Source of the DNA: Candidatus Methylomirabilis sp. | GTDB taxonomy: Bacteria > Methylomirabilota > Methylomirabilia > Methylomirabilales > Methylomirabilaceae | Direction of reading: 5' to 3' | Length of the DNA stretch: 41,316 nt | NCBI RefSeq assembly: GCF_028716865.1 | Contig: NZ_JAQUOY010000006.1 | Coordinates: 1-41,316, forward strand | Shown here: piece after piece, positions 8,684 through 17,224 of the stretch | Position numbering within the stretch: position 1 is the stretch's first letter | Layout: each line of letters opens with the position of its first letter | Notes under the pieces: model-generated | Told to the model about the DNA's origin: nothing | The model's database searches: none | What the model saw: only the letters and a program-made list of their open reading frames with translations | Translations under genes and position numbers: made by a program

Positions 8684-10799
8684 CAGACCAACCCGGTCAG
8701 GATAAGCTCCGTTTTCTGTTTGTCCTGCACAACCATCAACCTCTGGGCAATTTTGATGAGGTGATCCAGGCACTGACGGACAGAGCCTACCGACCCCTCC
8801 TTGAGGCCATCCACGCCAGACCGGCGCTCAAGTTTACGCTGCACGTGAGTGGCCCGCTTCTGCTGTGGCTGGAGCGCCGAGCCTCGGATTACCTTGACCT
8901 CATTGGCGAATTGGTCCAGCACGGCCGACTGGAGCTCCTGACTGGAGGACTATACGAGCCGATCCTGGCAGCCATTCCGCACGAGGATCGAGTCGCCCAG
9001 ATCACGCTGATGAGCGAGCGCATGTGGTCCCGGTTCGGGGTTCGGCCGCGCGGCTTGTGGCTGACGGAGCGGATCTGGGACAGCGCAATTATTCCGTCTC
9101 TGGTAGATGCGGGAATTACCTATGTCTTGATGGATGACCGAGCTTTTCTCACGTCAGGATTTGAGGCTGAGCGACTGCACGACTACTACCTCACCGAAGC
9201 GGAGGGCGAGTCGCTGGCCGTCTTCCCGATCGATAAGGGGCTCCGATATCTGATCCCATTCCGCCCGCCGACCGAGATCGAGACGCACCTGCGCTGGATC
9301 GCGCGGACGGGCGGGCAGCTGGCCATTGCTGCCGACGATGGCGAGAAGTTCGGCGGCTGGCCTGGGACAGCGCAGTGGGTCTACAGGGACGGGTGGCTGA
9401 AGGGGTTCCTGGACCTGCTCGAAGGCGCGGGCGATTGGCTCGTGTCGCAGACGGTGAGCGAGGCGCTGGACGGTGTTCGCCCCGCTGGACTCTGTTACCT
9501 TCCTACCTGCTCATATATCGAGATGGAGGAATGGTCTCTGGGACCGGATGGGGGGCGTCGGTTTGAAGAGCTCAAGGGCCGTCTCGGCCCCGATGCCGAT
9601 CGGTTCATGCCGAATCTGCGCGGAGGGCATTGGAAGCATTTCCTGGTCCGGTATCCCGAGGCGAACCGGGCCCACAAGAAGGGTCTGGCGCTTGACCGAC
9701 TGTTGCCGGTAGGGCGTGGGGCCAAACAGGCCAGGCTTGAGCTCCTCGCGGCTCAGTGTAACGACAGCTACTGGCACGGGATATTTGGCGGCCTGTACCT
9801 ACCTCATTTGCGACACGAGATCTGGCGACATCTGGCGCGCGCTGAGGCCTGCATTCGCCGCCGCCAGACACTCAGGGTGGAGGCAACCGATCTTGATTGC
9901 GACGGGGCGCCGGAGGTCTGGGTCCACGACAGCCGCTTCTCGGCCCAAATTCAGCCGCATCGTGGCGGTCGGCTGGTGGAGTGGACAGACTTCGCCGGAG
10001 AGGCCAACCTCCTCAATACCCTCACTCGTCGCCCGGAGGTCTATCACGATGCGATTAGGCGTGCGGCAGCGCAACCGGAAGGGCAGACGCACGAGGGAAT
10101 CCCTGGGATTCACGACCTGCAGCGAGCGGCGCCGGCCGATCTTGTGAACGGGCTTTGCTACGATCAATGGGAACGCGCCGCGTTCCTCGACCACTTTTTT
10201 ACTGATTGCGATCCGCTGTCTGCCTGGGTTGCTGGCCGCCTGGACGAACGGGGGGATTTCGTCGACGCCCTCTGGGGTTTTAGGCCGACATCCAGTGGCG
10301 TAGTCCTTGAACGATCGGGACGTGTTCGAACCGAGTCCGACCCTTCGACAGAGCTCAGGACAGGTCTCAGTCATCCGCTTTATCTGCGGAAGGAATATGC
10401 CTTCACGAATAATCGGAGCCTCACTGTCCTCTACCAGATGCAGAATCGGGGAAGCGATCGCATGGCCATCCGCTTCGGGGTGGAGTTGAACTTCTTCCTC
10501 CCCGGCCTCGCCTTGGGTACCTCTTTTATCACTATCGGACATCAGCGCGCTTCGCTTGCTACCCCGACTTGCACGGCCGGAGTCGAAGACTTTACCTTGT
10601 CTACTCTGGGACCAAGCCTACAGCTTCGCGTCGAACTCGACTATCCCGTCATCCTGTACAGTCACCTGGTCGCAACGATCTCGCAATCGGAGGATGGGTA
10701 CGAACGAACCGTACAAGGGGTGGCTGCCATGCCCACCTGGGACCTCTGTCTCGATCCGGGTCAAGAGTGGAGAGGTCAGATGGGGGTGACGGTATCGGA

Positions 10800-10803
<4 letters not shown>
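8680..10803 (+). CDS. GH57 family glucanotransferase/alpha-amylase
   Basis: A 707-residue retaining glycoside hydrolase of family GH57, probably a 4-alpha-glucanotransferase or alpha-amylase acting on the same glucan as GlgB. Conserved regions are HNHQPLGNF near residue 17, the nucleophile region WLTERIWD with Glu130, and DDGEKFG at 219-225 containing the likely acid/base Asp. The central and C-terminal parts match the beta-sandwich domains (DUF1925/DUF1926 type) of the Thermococcus 4-alpha-glucanotransferase. No signal peptide is present, so it is cytoplasmic. Both ends overlap neighbours by ATGA. An intergenic-type repeat is embedded in frame at 10341-10364 near residue 555, in the C-terminal domain. 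Transferase and amylase activities cannot be told apart from sequence alone. Confidence 0.9.
10341..10364. repeat. Dispersed-repeat-like element inside the GH57 coding sequence
   Basis: A 24-nt block centred on TTCGACAGAGCTCAGGACAG, translated as PSTELRTG. I recall near-identical strings (CCCTTCGACAAGCTCAGG-type) as dispersed intergenic repeats in many bacterial genomes. Here the unit length is a multiple of three and the frame is kept. Repeat identity is from memory, not from a search. Confidence 0.4.
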
Positions 10804-11664
<861 letters not shown>

Positions 11665-11672
<8 letters not shown>

Positions 11673-11692
11673 GCTGACAGCTAATAGCTGAA
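11665..11692. repeat. Heptad repeat tract, GCTGA family (4 units)
   Basis: Four consecutive 7-mers: AGCTATA, AGCTGAC, AGCTAAT and AGCTGAA. The mscS stop TAA (11670-11672) spans the junction of units 1 and 2, so the tract begins within the last codons of that gene. Confidence 0.65.
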
Positions 11693-11710
11693 GGTTGTTC
11701 TTAAGGTACC

Positions 11711-11739
11711 TTGACCGCTGTGAAGACCGGAGGTAGAAT
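11711..11739 (+). promoter_or_regulatory. Sigma-70 promoter of the TPR gene
   Basis: TTGACC at 11711-11716, a 17-bp spacer and TAGAAT at 11734-11739. Transcription would start near 11746, giving a leader of about 30 nt that contains the GAAGGAAG ribosome-binding site. Confidence 0.6.
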
Positions 11740-11775
11740 AACTGCACGGCTGTACTGGCGAGAAGGAAGACTGCC

Positions 11776-12393
11776 ATGCAAGACGAAATAGTCCCGACAG
11801 TCCTTGAGGCGTATCGTAAGGCCATCGAGCAGGACCCCGAGAACATCGAGGCCCGGTACCAGCTTGCGCTGGAGTATCACCAGACAAGACAGGTAAAGGA
11901 AGCGATCGCTGAGATGCAACGGGTGATCATACTTGACCCCAAGCGCCTCGATGCCCATTTTCAACTCAGCCTCTGGTATTACGGGCGGTGTATGTTCCAC
12001 GCCGCCATTGACGCCGCTAAAAAAGTCTTAGCTCTGGACCCTACCCACCCGTGGGCCTACTATCGAATGGCGATGTCCTACTTCCATCTGGGTAAGCTGG
12101 ATCTGGCTATACAGAGTTTCGGGAAGGTGCTGGACGCAGACCCCACGCATATCATGGTGCATTACCACCTTGGCATTATCTATGAGCGGAAGCGGATGTG
12201 GCAGGATGCGATCCGGGAATTCTCACAGGTGGTGTCCGAGAATCCTGAGGCTGCCTCCTCTCACTTTCACTTGGGACTTGCCTACAAGCGGCTAGACATT
12301 CGCGACCTGGCCATCGGAGAATTCATGACGGCTCTGAGCCTCGACGGCGAAGACAACGCCTCCCTCGAACAGCTGCACACCCTCCAAGAGTAG
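11776..12393 (+). CDS. Tetratricopeptide repeat protein
   Basis: A 205-residue protein made almost entirely of TPR units with a 34-residue period: AIEQDPENIEARYQLALEY, VIILDPKRLDAHFQLSLWY, VLALDPTHPWAYYRMAMSY, VLDADPTHIMVHYHLGIIY and VVSENPEAASSHFHLGLAY mark five successive first helices. TPR arrays bind other proteins; there is no enzyme domain, signal peptide or membrane helix, so the partner is unknown. It is a single gene with its own promoter and a GAAGGAAG ribosome-binding site, between the MscS gene and a 339-bp gap. Confidence 0.85.
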   Translation: MQDEIVPTVLEAYRKAIEQDPENIEARYQLALEYHQTRQVKEAIAEMQRVIILDPKRLDAHFQLSLWYYGRCMFHAAIDAAKKVLALDPTHPWAYYRMAMSYFHLGKLDLAIQSFGKVLDADPTHIMVHYHLGIIYERKRMWQDAIREFSQVVSENPEAASSHFHLGLAYKRLDIRDLAIGEFMTALSLDGEDNASLEQLHTLQE

Positions 12394-12649
12394 TCTCAGC
12401 CTTCGGCCAGACCAGCCCTACGCTGAGGCAGATGCCAGCAAATCACCGTGAATTCAACGCATTGGCCAGGCGGCGCCTGAGCATCCCGTTCGTAACATCT
12501 GGCGCCCAGATCCTGGCGAAGTTTCCCGACATCGCTGTTTCACTAGATACGTTCACTACAGTGTGAGCGGTGCCTGACCATTAGGGTGGAGATGACAGAC
12601 GCGGGTCATCTCAATCCCCTGTTCCGTTCACGTGTTCTGCCTGATACGT
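12394..12649. other. Intergenic region without a recognisable gene
   Basis: About 256 bp between the TPR stop and the next promoter. I see no conserved ORF, RNA gene or terminator with a T-run. Only short imperfect palindromes occur, such as CACTACAGTG near 12552. Confidence 0.5.
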
Positions 12650-12678
12650 TTGACAAGTGTTACCGTGTAAGGTAACAT
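12650..12678 (+). promoter_or_regulatory. Sigma-70 promoter with built-in operator for the DUF2442-like/HTH gene
   Basis: A consensus TTGACA at 12650-12655, a 17-bp spacer and TAACAT at 12673-12678. A perfect inverted repeat GTTACC-N6-GGTAAC (12659-12676) fills the spacer and runs into the -10 box. A bound repressor would block RNA polymerase, and the downstream gene encodes a probable DNA-binding protein, so autoregulation is likely. Confidence 0.65.
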
Positions 12679-12732
12679 TACTCTCAATACGATTGCTGAA
12701 TTCATTGGAGAACTTGAGTCTGAGGGATGGCT

Positions 12733-13218
12733 ATGAAGATCGTGGCGGTGGCCGGCAACAACCGCAAGAAGGTGTTTGAGGTCACAACCTTGACTGGAAT
12801 GCTGGTCTTCCCCTACGTCAAACTCGATCCCCAGCCTACAGTCCAGGATCCCCTTAAACGGGTCTTTGTGGACCCGGAACTGAACCAGGAAGGGTTCACC
12901 TATATTCTCACGTCTGGGCTGGAGGGCACGGTGCACCTGGAGCAAGTCCTGGAATACAACCAGAATCCTGGCTACTTACGGCATGCGCTTCTATACAAGC
13001 TTACCATCGAAGCCCAACAGCGGGTTCAGGCCAGCCCCCTTGCAAAGCGGGAGATCATCCGTCGGCTTGGAACGTCTGCTACGCAGTTCTATCGCCTTCT
13101 GGATCAAACCAACTACCGCAAGACGATCGACCAACTGCTGTTCCTCCTTCATGTTCTGGACTGCGACGTCGATCTCATCGTGCGAGCAATCAAGGCGCGA
13201 CCCGACAGAGCCGCCTAA
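12733..13218 (+). CDS. DUF2442-like domain plus XRE-type helix-turn-helix protein
   Basis: A 161-residue probable DNA-binding regulator. The N-terminal half (VFEVTTLTGMLVFPYVKLDP, then VFVDPELNQEGFTYILTSGLEGTVHLEQVL) looks like a DUF2442-type domain. The C-terminal half (SPLAKREIIRRLGTSATQFYRLLD, about residues 106-129) has the pattern of an XRE helix-turn-helix. Proteins of this layout are often antitoxin-like. No toxin gene adjoins it, so it may be solitary. Two ATGs exist; the second, at 12733, is preferred because GAGGG is 6 nt upstream, whereas it abuts the first at 12727. A palindromic operator sits in its promoter. Confidence 0.7.
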   Translation: MKIVAVAGNNRKKVFEVTTLTGMLVFPYVKLDPQPTVQDPLKRVFVDPELNQEGFTYILTSGLEGTVHLEQVLEYNQNPGYLRHALLYKLTIEAQQRVQASPLAKREIIRRLGTSATQFYRLLDQTNYRKTIDQLLFLLHVLDCDVDLIVRAIKARPDRAA

Positions 13219-13339
13219 GCCCCGGCATCTTCTCTTTCCTGGCATTCACGCCCCTTCATCCGCCATGGGTCTACATTCCCATCTTGCCTTTCCGCGTTTT
13301 CTCCCTCAGAACGGCACAGGACATCGCGTAAGAACTGTT

Positions 13340-13367
13340 TTGTCACGTTCGCGGCTTCGACTATAAT
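13340..13367 (+). promoter_or_regulatory. Sigma-70 promoter of the cobalamin adenosyltransferase gene
   Basis: TTGTCA at 13340-13345, a 16-bp spacer and a perfect TATAAT at 13362-13367. Transcription from about 13374 gives a leader of about 80 nt that carries the REP-like hairpin and a heptad tract. Confidence 0.6.
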
Positions 13368-13396
13368 AGTGCTGACACTGGGGATTTGGCCGAGTT

Positions 13397-13426
13397 GTCG
13401 GGTTACGCTATGCTAACCCGACCTAC
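13397..13426. repeat. REP-type palindrome with GTAG tetranucleotide
   Basis: Perfect 9-bp arms GTCGGGTTA (13397-13405) and TAACCCGAC (13414-13422) with an 8-nt loop, flanked by CTAC, which on the minus strand reads GTAG next to the stem. A GTAG tetranucleotide plus imperfect stem-loop is the hallmark of REP elements mobilised by REP-associated tyrosine transposases. I recall very similar GTAGGTCGGGTTA strings in many proteobacterial genomes. It lies in the predicted pduO leader. Confidence 0.7.
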
Positions 13427-13454
13427 GGCTGAGCGCTGACTGCTGAAAGCTTAT
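13427..13454. repeat. Heptad repeat tract, GCTGA family (4 units)
   Basis: Four consecutive 7-mers: GGCTGAG, CGCTGAC, TGCTGAA and AGCTTAT. It directly follows the REP-type palindrome and ends 1 nt before the pduO start codon, so it takes the place of a normal Shine-Dalgarno region. Confidence 0.65.
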
Positions 13455-13455
13455 T

Positions 13456-13998
13456 ATGAAAATCTATACGCGGAAGGGTGATAAAGGTGAGACCGGGCTG
13501 ATCGGCGGGGTGAGGCTCTTAAAATCCGCCCTTCGAGTCGAAGCGTACGGGGAGGTGGACGAGCTGAACGCCATCCTGGGCTGGATCAGGGCCAAGTTGA
13601 CGGACGAGACGATCAGGGCAGAGCTGTTGCAGATCCAGCGCGACCTCTTCGCCGTTGGCGCGCAGCTTGCCGATCCGACCGGCCATGTGGAGCAGAAGGC
13701 CGAGAAGGCTGGCCTCCACGAGGGAAGGGTTCGAGAACTGGAAGGGATTATCGATCGGTACGATACCGTGTTGAGCCCACTTCGCGCCTTTATCCTGCCA
13801 GGCGGCTCAGAGGGCGGCGCGCTGCTCCACCTGGCCAGGACTGTCTGCCGACGGGCAGAGCGGCGCATGGTCGCATTGTCCCGGGACGTGCCGCTCTCGC
13901 CGGTACTCATTACTTATATCAATCGGCTCTCCGACCTCCTCTTCACCTTGGCTAGGGCGGTCAATCGTAAGGCGGGGATCGAAGAGATTCCTTGGTAG
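13456..13998 (+). CDS. pduO: ATP:cob(I)alamin adenosyltransferase, PduO type
   Basis: Transfers the adenosyl group of ATP to cob(I)alamin, forming adenosylcobalamin. The 180-residue protein has the N-terminal signature MKIYTRKGDKGETGLIGG and RVEAYGEVDELNAILG (about residues 29-44), and the C-terminal CRRAERRMVAL segment with ATP-contacting Arg residues, all typical of the PduO/MMAB five-helix bundle. The ATG at 13456 follows a heptad repeat and lacks a clear Shine-Dalgarno sequence. Sixteen bases separate its stop from def, so the two are probably co-transcribed. No cobalamin riboswitch is visible in the leader. Confidence 0.92.
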   Translation: MKIYTRKGDKGETGLIGGVRLLKSALRVEAYGEVDELNAILGWIRAKLTDETIRAELLQIQRDLFAVGAQLADPTGHVEQKAEKAGLHEGRVRELEGIIDRYDTVLSPLRAFILPGGSEGGALLHLARTVCRRAERRMVALSRDVPLSPVLITYINRLSDLLFTLARAVNRKAGIEEIPW

Positions 13999-14013
13999 CA
14001 ACGGGGGCGTAGA

Positions 14014-14544
14014 TTGCCGATCCTGAAGGTGGCGCGTCTGGGGCATCCGGTCTTACGGCAGGTCGCACCGCCCGTGAGACCAGAGACGATTCGGGAGGTC
14101 GAGATTCAGCGCCTCATCGATGATATGATCGAAACGATGCGGGAATACGAAGGCGTCGGGGTCGCGGCACCCCAGGTCCATGTCTCCAAGCAGATTGCCG
14201 TCATTGAGGCCGTGGGCAACCGACGCTACCCTGACGCCCCGGACATCCCACTGACTGTCCTGATCAATCTTGAGGTAACCCCGCTTGCTCCCGACCTGGA
14301 GGACGACTGGGAAGGGTGCCTTAGTCTGATCGATTTCCGTGGGCAGACACCGCGCTATCAGCAGGTGCGGGCGAAGGCGCTTGATCGGGAAGGTCGGCCG
14401 GTTGAGTTTGTCGCCACCGGATTCCATGCGCGGGTACTCCAACATGAGCGCGACCACCTGTTGGGTAAGCTGTTTATCGACCGGATGCCAAGTCTTGAAA
14501 CTCTGTCCTACCTTTCAGAGTACAGCCGCTACTGGAGCCGCTAG
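14014..14544 (+). CDS. def: Peptide deformylase
   Basis: Removes the N-formyl group from nascent proteins. The 176-residue protein shows all three motifs: GVGVAAPQ at residues 47-54, EGCLS at 100-104 with metal ligand Cys102, and HERDH at 144-148 with two His ligands and the catalytic Glu. The start is a TTG at 14014, giving the usual N-terminus PILKVARLGHPVLR; a GGGGGCG stretch lies just upstream. It follows pduO by 16 nt. Its stop TAG overlaps the stop of the convergent mutT gene inside a shared CTAG. Confidence 0.95.
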   Translation: MPILKVARLGHPVLRQVAPPVRPETIREVEIQRLIDDMIETMREYEGVGVAAPQVHVSKQIAVIEAVGNRRYPDAPDIPLTVLINLEVTPLAPDLEDDWEGCLSLIDFRGQTPRYQQVRAKALDREGRPVEFVATGFHARVLQHERDHLLGKLFIDRMPSLETLSYLSEYSRYWSR

Positions 14545-14954
14545 GCGATGAGACGCTGACCTGAGGCAATCTGCTGAACCAGCGGTAGGTCGGCGGGCGG
14601 AAACGTGAAGGCGTTGATCTCGGCCGGAGTAATCCAGCGAAAGGCTTCGCACTCGAGGGGGCTGGGCTCACCGACCAGGATGGTACAGCGGTAGAAACGA
14701 AGTCGGACCTGGCGCTCAGCATCGTGGTGCTCGGCGGAGGAGACCTGCTCGTGGACCGCGATGGTCAGTCCCAGCTCTTCCATGACCTCTCTTTTCAAGC
14801 AGGCCTCGAAGCTTTCGTTGGCTTGCCGCTTGCCACCGGGAAACTCCCAGAGCCCGCCCAAATGGACGTTGCTCAAGCGCTGGGCGATGAGGATCTTCCC
14901 ATCCCTGATGATAAGACCGGCCGCTACCTCGACAGTCGGCGCAACTTCAGACAT
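14541..14954 (-). CDS. mutT: MutT-type Nudix hydrolase
   Basis: A 137-residue Nudix pyrophosphohydrolase, probably 8-oxo-dGTP diphosphatase that cleans the nucleotide pool. The complete Nudix box (G-x5-E-x7-REUxEExGU) spans residues 41-63 with REVMEELG, and LWEFPGGK precedes it as in MutT. Start at 14954 with AAGGA upstream. Its start overlaps the 3' end of mutY by 31 bp, so both are translated from one message, and its stop shares a CTAG with convergent def. Pairing with mutY supports the oxidised-guanine role over other Nudix substrates. Confidence 0.92.
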   Translation of the reverse strand: MSEVAPTVEVAAGLIIRDGKILIAQRLSNVHLGGLWEFPGGKRQANESFEACLKREVMEELGLTIAVHEQVSSAEHHDAERQVRLRFYRCTILVGEPSPLECEAFRWITPAEINAFTFPPADLPLVQQIASGQRLIA

Positions 14955-15640
14955 GACTTATTTTCCTTATCCCATGGGTAAGAGATGCAGAGCGCCCGCA
15001 TGGGACAGATCGAGCAGTTGGGCTTGCGGGCGGTACAGATGAGCGCGCCCAAGTCCATCATAGCCTGATTGAAGTCATACCCTTTGCCCTTTGGAATCAA
15101 GGTCTCCGAGAGGTCCCAGAGGCGTTTCACCGGCTTGGAGCCGTTCCCGTTCATCGAACCAAGGAAGACCCGCTGCAGCAGCCTTTTCACGTTGGTATCG
15201 AGGATCGGGGCGTCCTTGCGGAAAGCGAAGCTCATCACCGCGCCGGCGGTGTAGCGGCCAATCCCCTTGAACGCTTGAAGCTTCTCCAGGGAGGCCGGGA
15301 TCTTGCCACCATGTTGCTGTACAGTCTCCTGCGCGATAGCGTGCAGGCGGACCGGCCGGATATTGTAGCCGAGCGGCCGCCAAGCGGCTTCGACGTCGTT
15401 CACCGAGGCGCTGGCAAGCACCTCGATCGAAGGGTACTTCCGGAGAAACTGCTTATACTTGGGGACGACCCGATCAACCTGGGTCTGTTGCAGCATCACC
15501 TCCGAAACCAGGATCTTGTACGGGTCAGAGGTCTTTCGCCAAGGCAGGTCGCGCCGATGGCGCGCATACCAGCGCAGCAGTCGCTGCTGGAATTTTCGTC
15601 TAATGGTGGGATCCGGGAAGTGATTATTGACGGGCGGCAT
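14924..15640 (-). CDS. mutY: A/G-specific adenine DNA glycosylase, short form
   Basis: Removes adenine mispaired with 8-oxoguanine. The 238-residue protein has the HhH-GPD fold: SEVMLQQTQVDRVVP with catalytic Glu47, the helix-hairpin-helix LQAFKGIGRYTAGAV, Asp148 in LDTNVKRLL, and a [4Fe-4S] motif C-x6-C-x2-C-x5-C at Cys202, 209, 212 and 218. It stops soon after the cluster and so lacks the Nudix-like 8-oxoG recognition domain of the roughly 350-residue E. coli enzyme; a separate mutT overlaps its end instead. An in-frame start at 15682 lies upstream of a strong promoter, so the ATG at 15640, 7 nt after the -10 box, is chosen; the mRNA would be leaderless. Confidence 0.92.
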   Translation of the reverse strand: MPPVNNHFPDPTIRRKFQQRLLRWYARHRRDLPWRKTSDPYKILVSEVMLQQTQVDRVVPKYKQFLRKYPSIEVLASASVNDVEAAWRPLGYNIRPVRLHAIAQETVQQHGGKIPASLEKLQAFKGIGRYTAGAVMSFAFRKDAPILDTNVKRLLQRVFLGSMNGNGSKPVKRLWDLSETLIPKGKGYDFNQAMMDLGALICTARKPNCSICPMRALCISYPWDKENKSCLKLRRLSR

Positions 15641-15647
15641 CGGCCGT

Positions 15648-15676
15648 AGTATAAAAAGTTGCAAGGTCGATTTCAA
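15648..15676 (-). promoter_or_regulatory. Sigma-70 promoter of mutY-mutT
   Basis: On the minus strand, TTGAAA (complement 15671-15676), a 17-bp spacer and TATACT (complement 15648-15653), ending 7 nt before the mutY ATG. The predicted transcription start falls on or next to the start codon. Confidence 0.65.
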
Positions 15677-15702
15677 TAACATTCAGGCATGAACTATCAG
15701 CA

Positions 15703-15737
15703 AGCTGACGGCTGATTGCTGATCGCTGATCGCTTAA
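15703..15737. repeat. Heptad repeat tract, GCTGA family (5 units)
   Basis: Five consecutive 7-mers: AGCTGAC, GGCTGAT, TGCTGAT, CGCTGAT and CGCTTAA, in the divergent gap between mutY and tldD. It ends 17 nt before the tldD start. Confidence 0.7.
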
Positions 15738-15754
15738 GAGAGAGTGAGGACTGG

Positions 15755-17224
15755 ATGACGATACACCCGATGAAACCGGAGCGGTTTTTCCTGGAAAAGT
15801 TCGGATTGACGGAGCGGCACCTTGAACGGGGATTGGGAGCCGCCCTCGGCGCGCAGGTTGATGACGCCGACCTGTACTTCGAGTACCGGATCAGCGAGTC
15901 GTTGCTGCTTGAAGAGGGGATAATCAAGCAGGCGGCGAAGAACATTAACCAAGGGGTCGGCGTCAGGGCCCTCGCCCACGAGAAGACCGGATACGCCTTT
16001 TCTGATGAGATCAGTCTGGAGAACCTGGAGCTCGCCGGTTCACGGGCCAAAGAGATCGCTGAGCGGGCGGGTGTCGGCACTCCTCCCCCGGTGAAGGTCG
16101 GCGGCTCGCCTCCTCATGATCTGTACCCGGTTCGTGTCCCGCCGGTAGAGATTCCGCTGGAAAAGAAGATTGATCTGCTCCAGCAAATCGACATCATCGC
16201 CAGGCAAGCAGACCCCCGGATCGTCCAGGTGATGGCATCTTTTGCCTGCGAATCTAAGATTGTCATGATTGCGACCTCTGCCGGCGTCATGATCGGCGAC
16301 ATCCAGCCGCTCTCACGCCTGAGCATCACCTGCATCGCCCAAGAGGGCGAGAACAGGCAAATAGGATCCTGGGGTGGAGGCGGTCGGGCCGACTTTGAGT
16401 TCTTTCTGGAACGGGACCGCTTCGAGCACTATGCCAAGGAGGCCGTTCGCCTGGCCATTATGAACCTCAATGCAGCCGACGCCCCTGCCGGAACGATGGA
16501 CGTCGTTCTCGGCCCCGGATGGCCCGGGATCTTACTGCACGAGGCGATCGGCCACGGTCTTGAAGGCGACTTCAACCGGAAGAAGACCTCGGCTTTCTCC
16601 GACCGGATCGGGCAGCGGGTGGCCTCCGAGCTAGTCACCGTGGTGGACGATGGCACGATCCCCGGACGCCGCGGCTCGCTGAATGTCGATGACGAGGGGA
16701 CGCCGACCAGCCGCACCGTTCTGATCGAGCGCGGGATCCTGCGGGGGTATTTGCAGGATCGGCTGAACGCCCGCCTGATGGGTATGGAACCGACAGGCAA
16801 CGGCCGACGCGAAAGTTACGCCCACCAACCGCTTCCACGCATGACCAATACCTTCATGCTGCCTGGCGACTCGACCTCGGAGGAAATCATCGGCTCCGTC
16901 AAGCATGGCCTGTACGCCGTGACCTTCGGTGGCGGCCAGGTGGACATCACCAGCGGCAAGTTCGTCTTTTCGGCCAGCGAGGCGTACATTATCGAAGACG
17001 GGAAGATCACAAAACCGGTCAAGGGCGCCACGCTGATCGGCCACGGGCCGGAGGTCCTGACCCGAGTGACCATGGTGGGTAATGACCTGAAGCTGGATGA
17101 GGGAGTCGGGACGTGCGGGAAGGACGGTCAAAGCGTTCCCGTGGGCGTCGGGCTGCCGACTATCAAGATCGAGGGGCTGACCGTGGGCGGGACCCTCGGC
17201 CTACAAAAGGGAGGGGGTGCGTAA
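15755..17224 (+). CDS. tldD: TldD metalloprotease subunit
   Basis: Zinc-dependent peptidase subunit of the TldD/TldE heterodimer, which degrades unfolded or modified peptides and in E. coli matures microcin B17. The 489-residue length matches E. coli TldD (481). The zinc motif HEAIGH sits at residues 262-267 (HExxxH), and the C-terminal half carries the DDEGTPTSRTVLIERG and YAHQPLPRMTNTFM segments typical of TldD. The ATG at 15755 is preceded by GAGTGAGGA; a TTG at 15716 would add 13 residues encoded by the heptad repeat and is rejected. The stop and the pmbA start overlap by one base (TAATG). Confidence 0.95.
   Translation: MTIHPMKPERFFLEKFGLTERHLERGLGAALGAQVDDADLYFEYRISESLLLEEGIIKQAAKNINQGVGVRALAHEKTGYAFSDEISLENLELAGSRAKEIAERAGVGTPPPVKVGGSPPHDLYPVRVPPVEIPLEKKIDLLQQIDIIARQADPRIVQVMASFACESKIVMIATSAGVMIGDIQPLSRLSITCIAQEGENRQIGSWGGGGRADFEFFLERDRFEHYAKEAVRLAIMNLNAADAPAGTMDVVLGPGWPGILLHEAIGHGLEGDFNRKKTSAFSDRIGQRVASELVTVVDDGTIPGRRGSLNVDDEGTPTSRTVLIERGILRGYLQDRLNARLMGMEPTGNGRRESYAHQPLPRMTNTFMLPGDSTSEEIIGSVKHGLYAVTFGGGQVDITSGKFVFSASEAYIIEDGKITKPVKGATLIGHGPEVLTRVTMVGNDLKLDEGVGTCGKDGQSVPVGVGLPTIKIEGLTVGGTLGLQKGGGA

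Noticed and set aside
10569-10799. 77-codon N-terminal extension of the MscS channel
   Set aside because: It would overlap the GH57 gene by more than 230 bp; the ATG at 10800 has a ribosome-binding site and an ATGA overlap.
13368-13455. Cobalamin riboswitch in front of pduO
   Set aside because: The leader is about 80 nt and made of a REP palindrome and heptads; no B12-box-like sequence is seen.
15716-15754. Upstream TTG start for tldD
   Set aside because: The extra residues are encoded by the heptad repeat, and the ATG at 15755 has a better ribosome-binding site.
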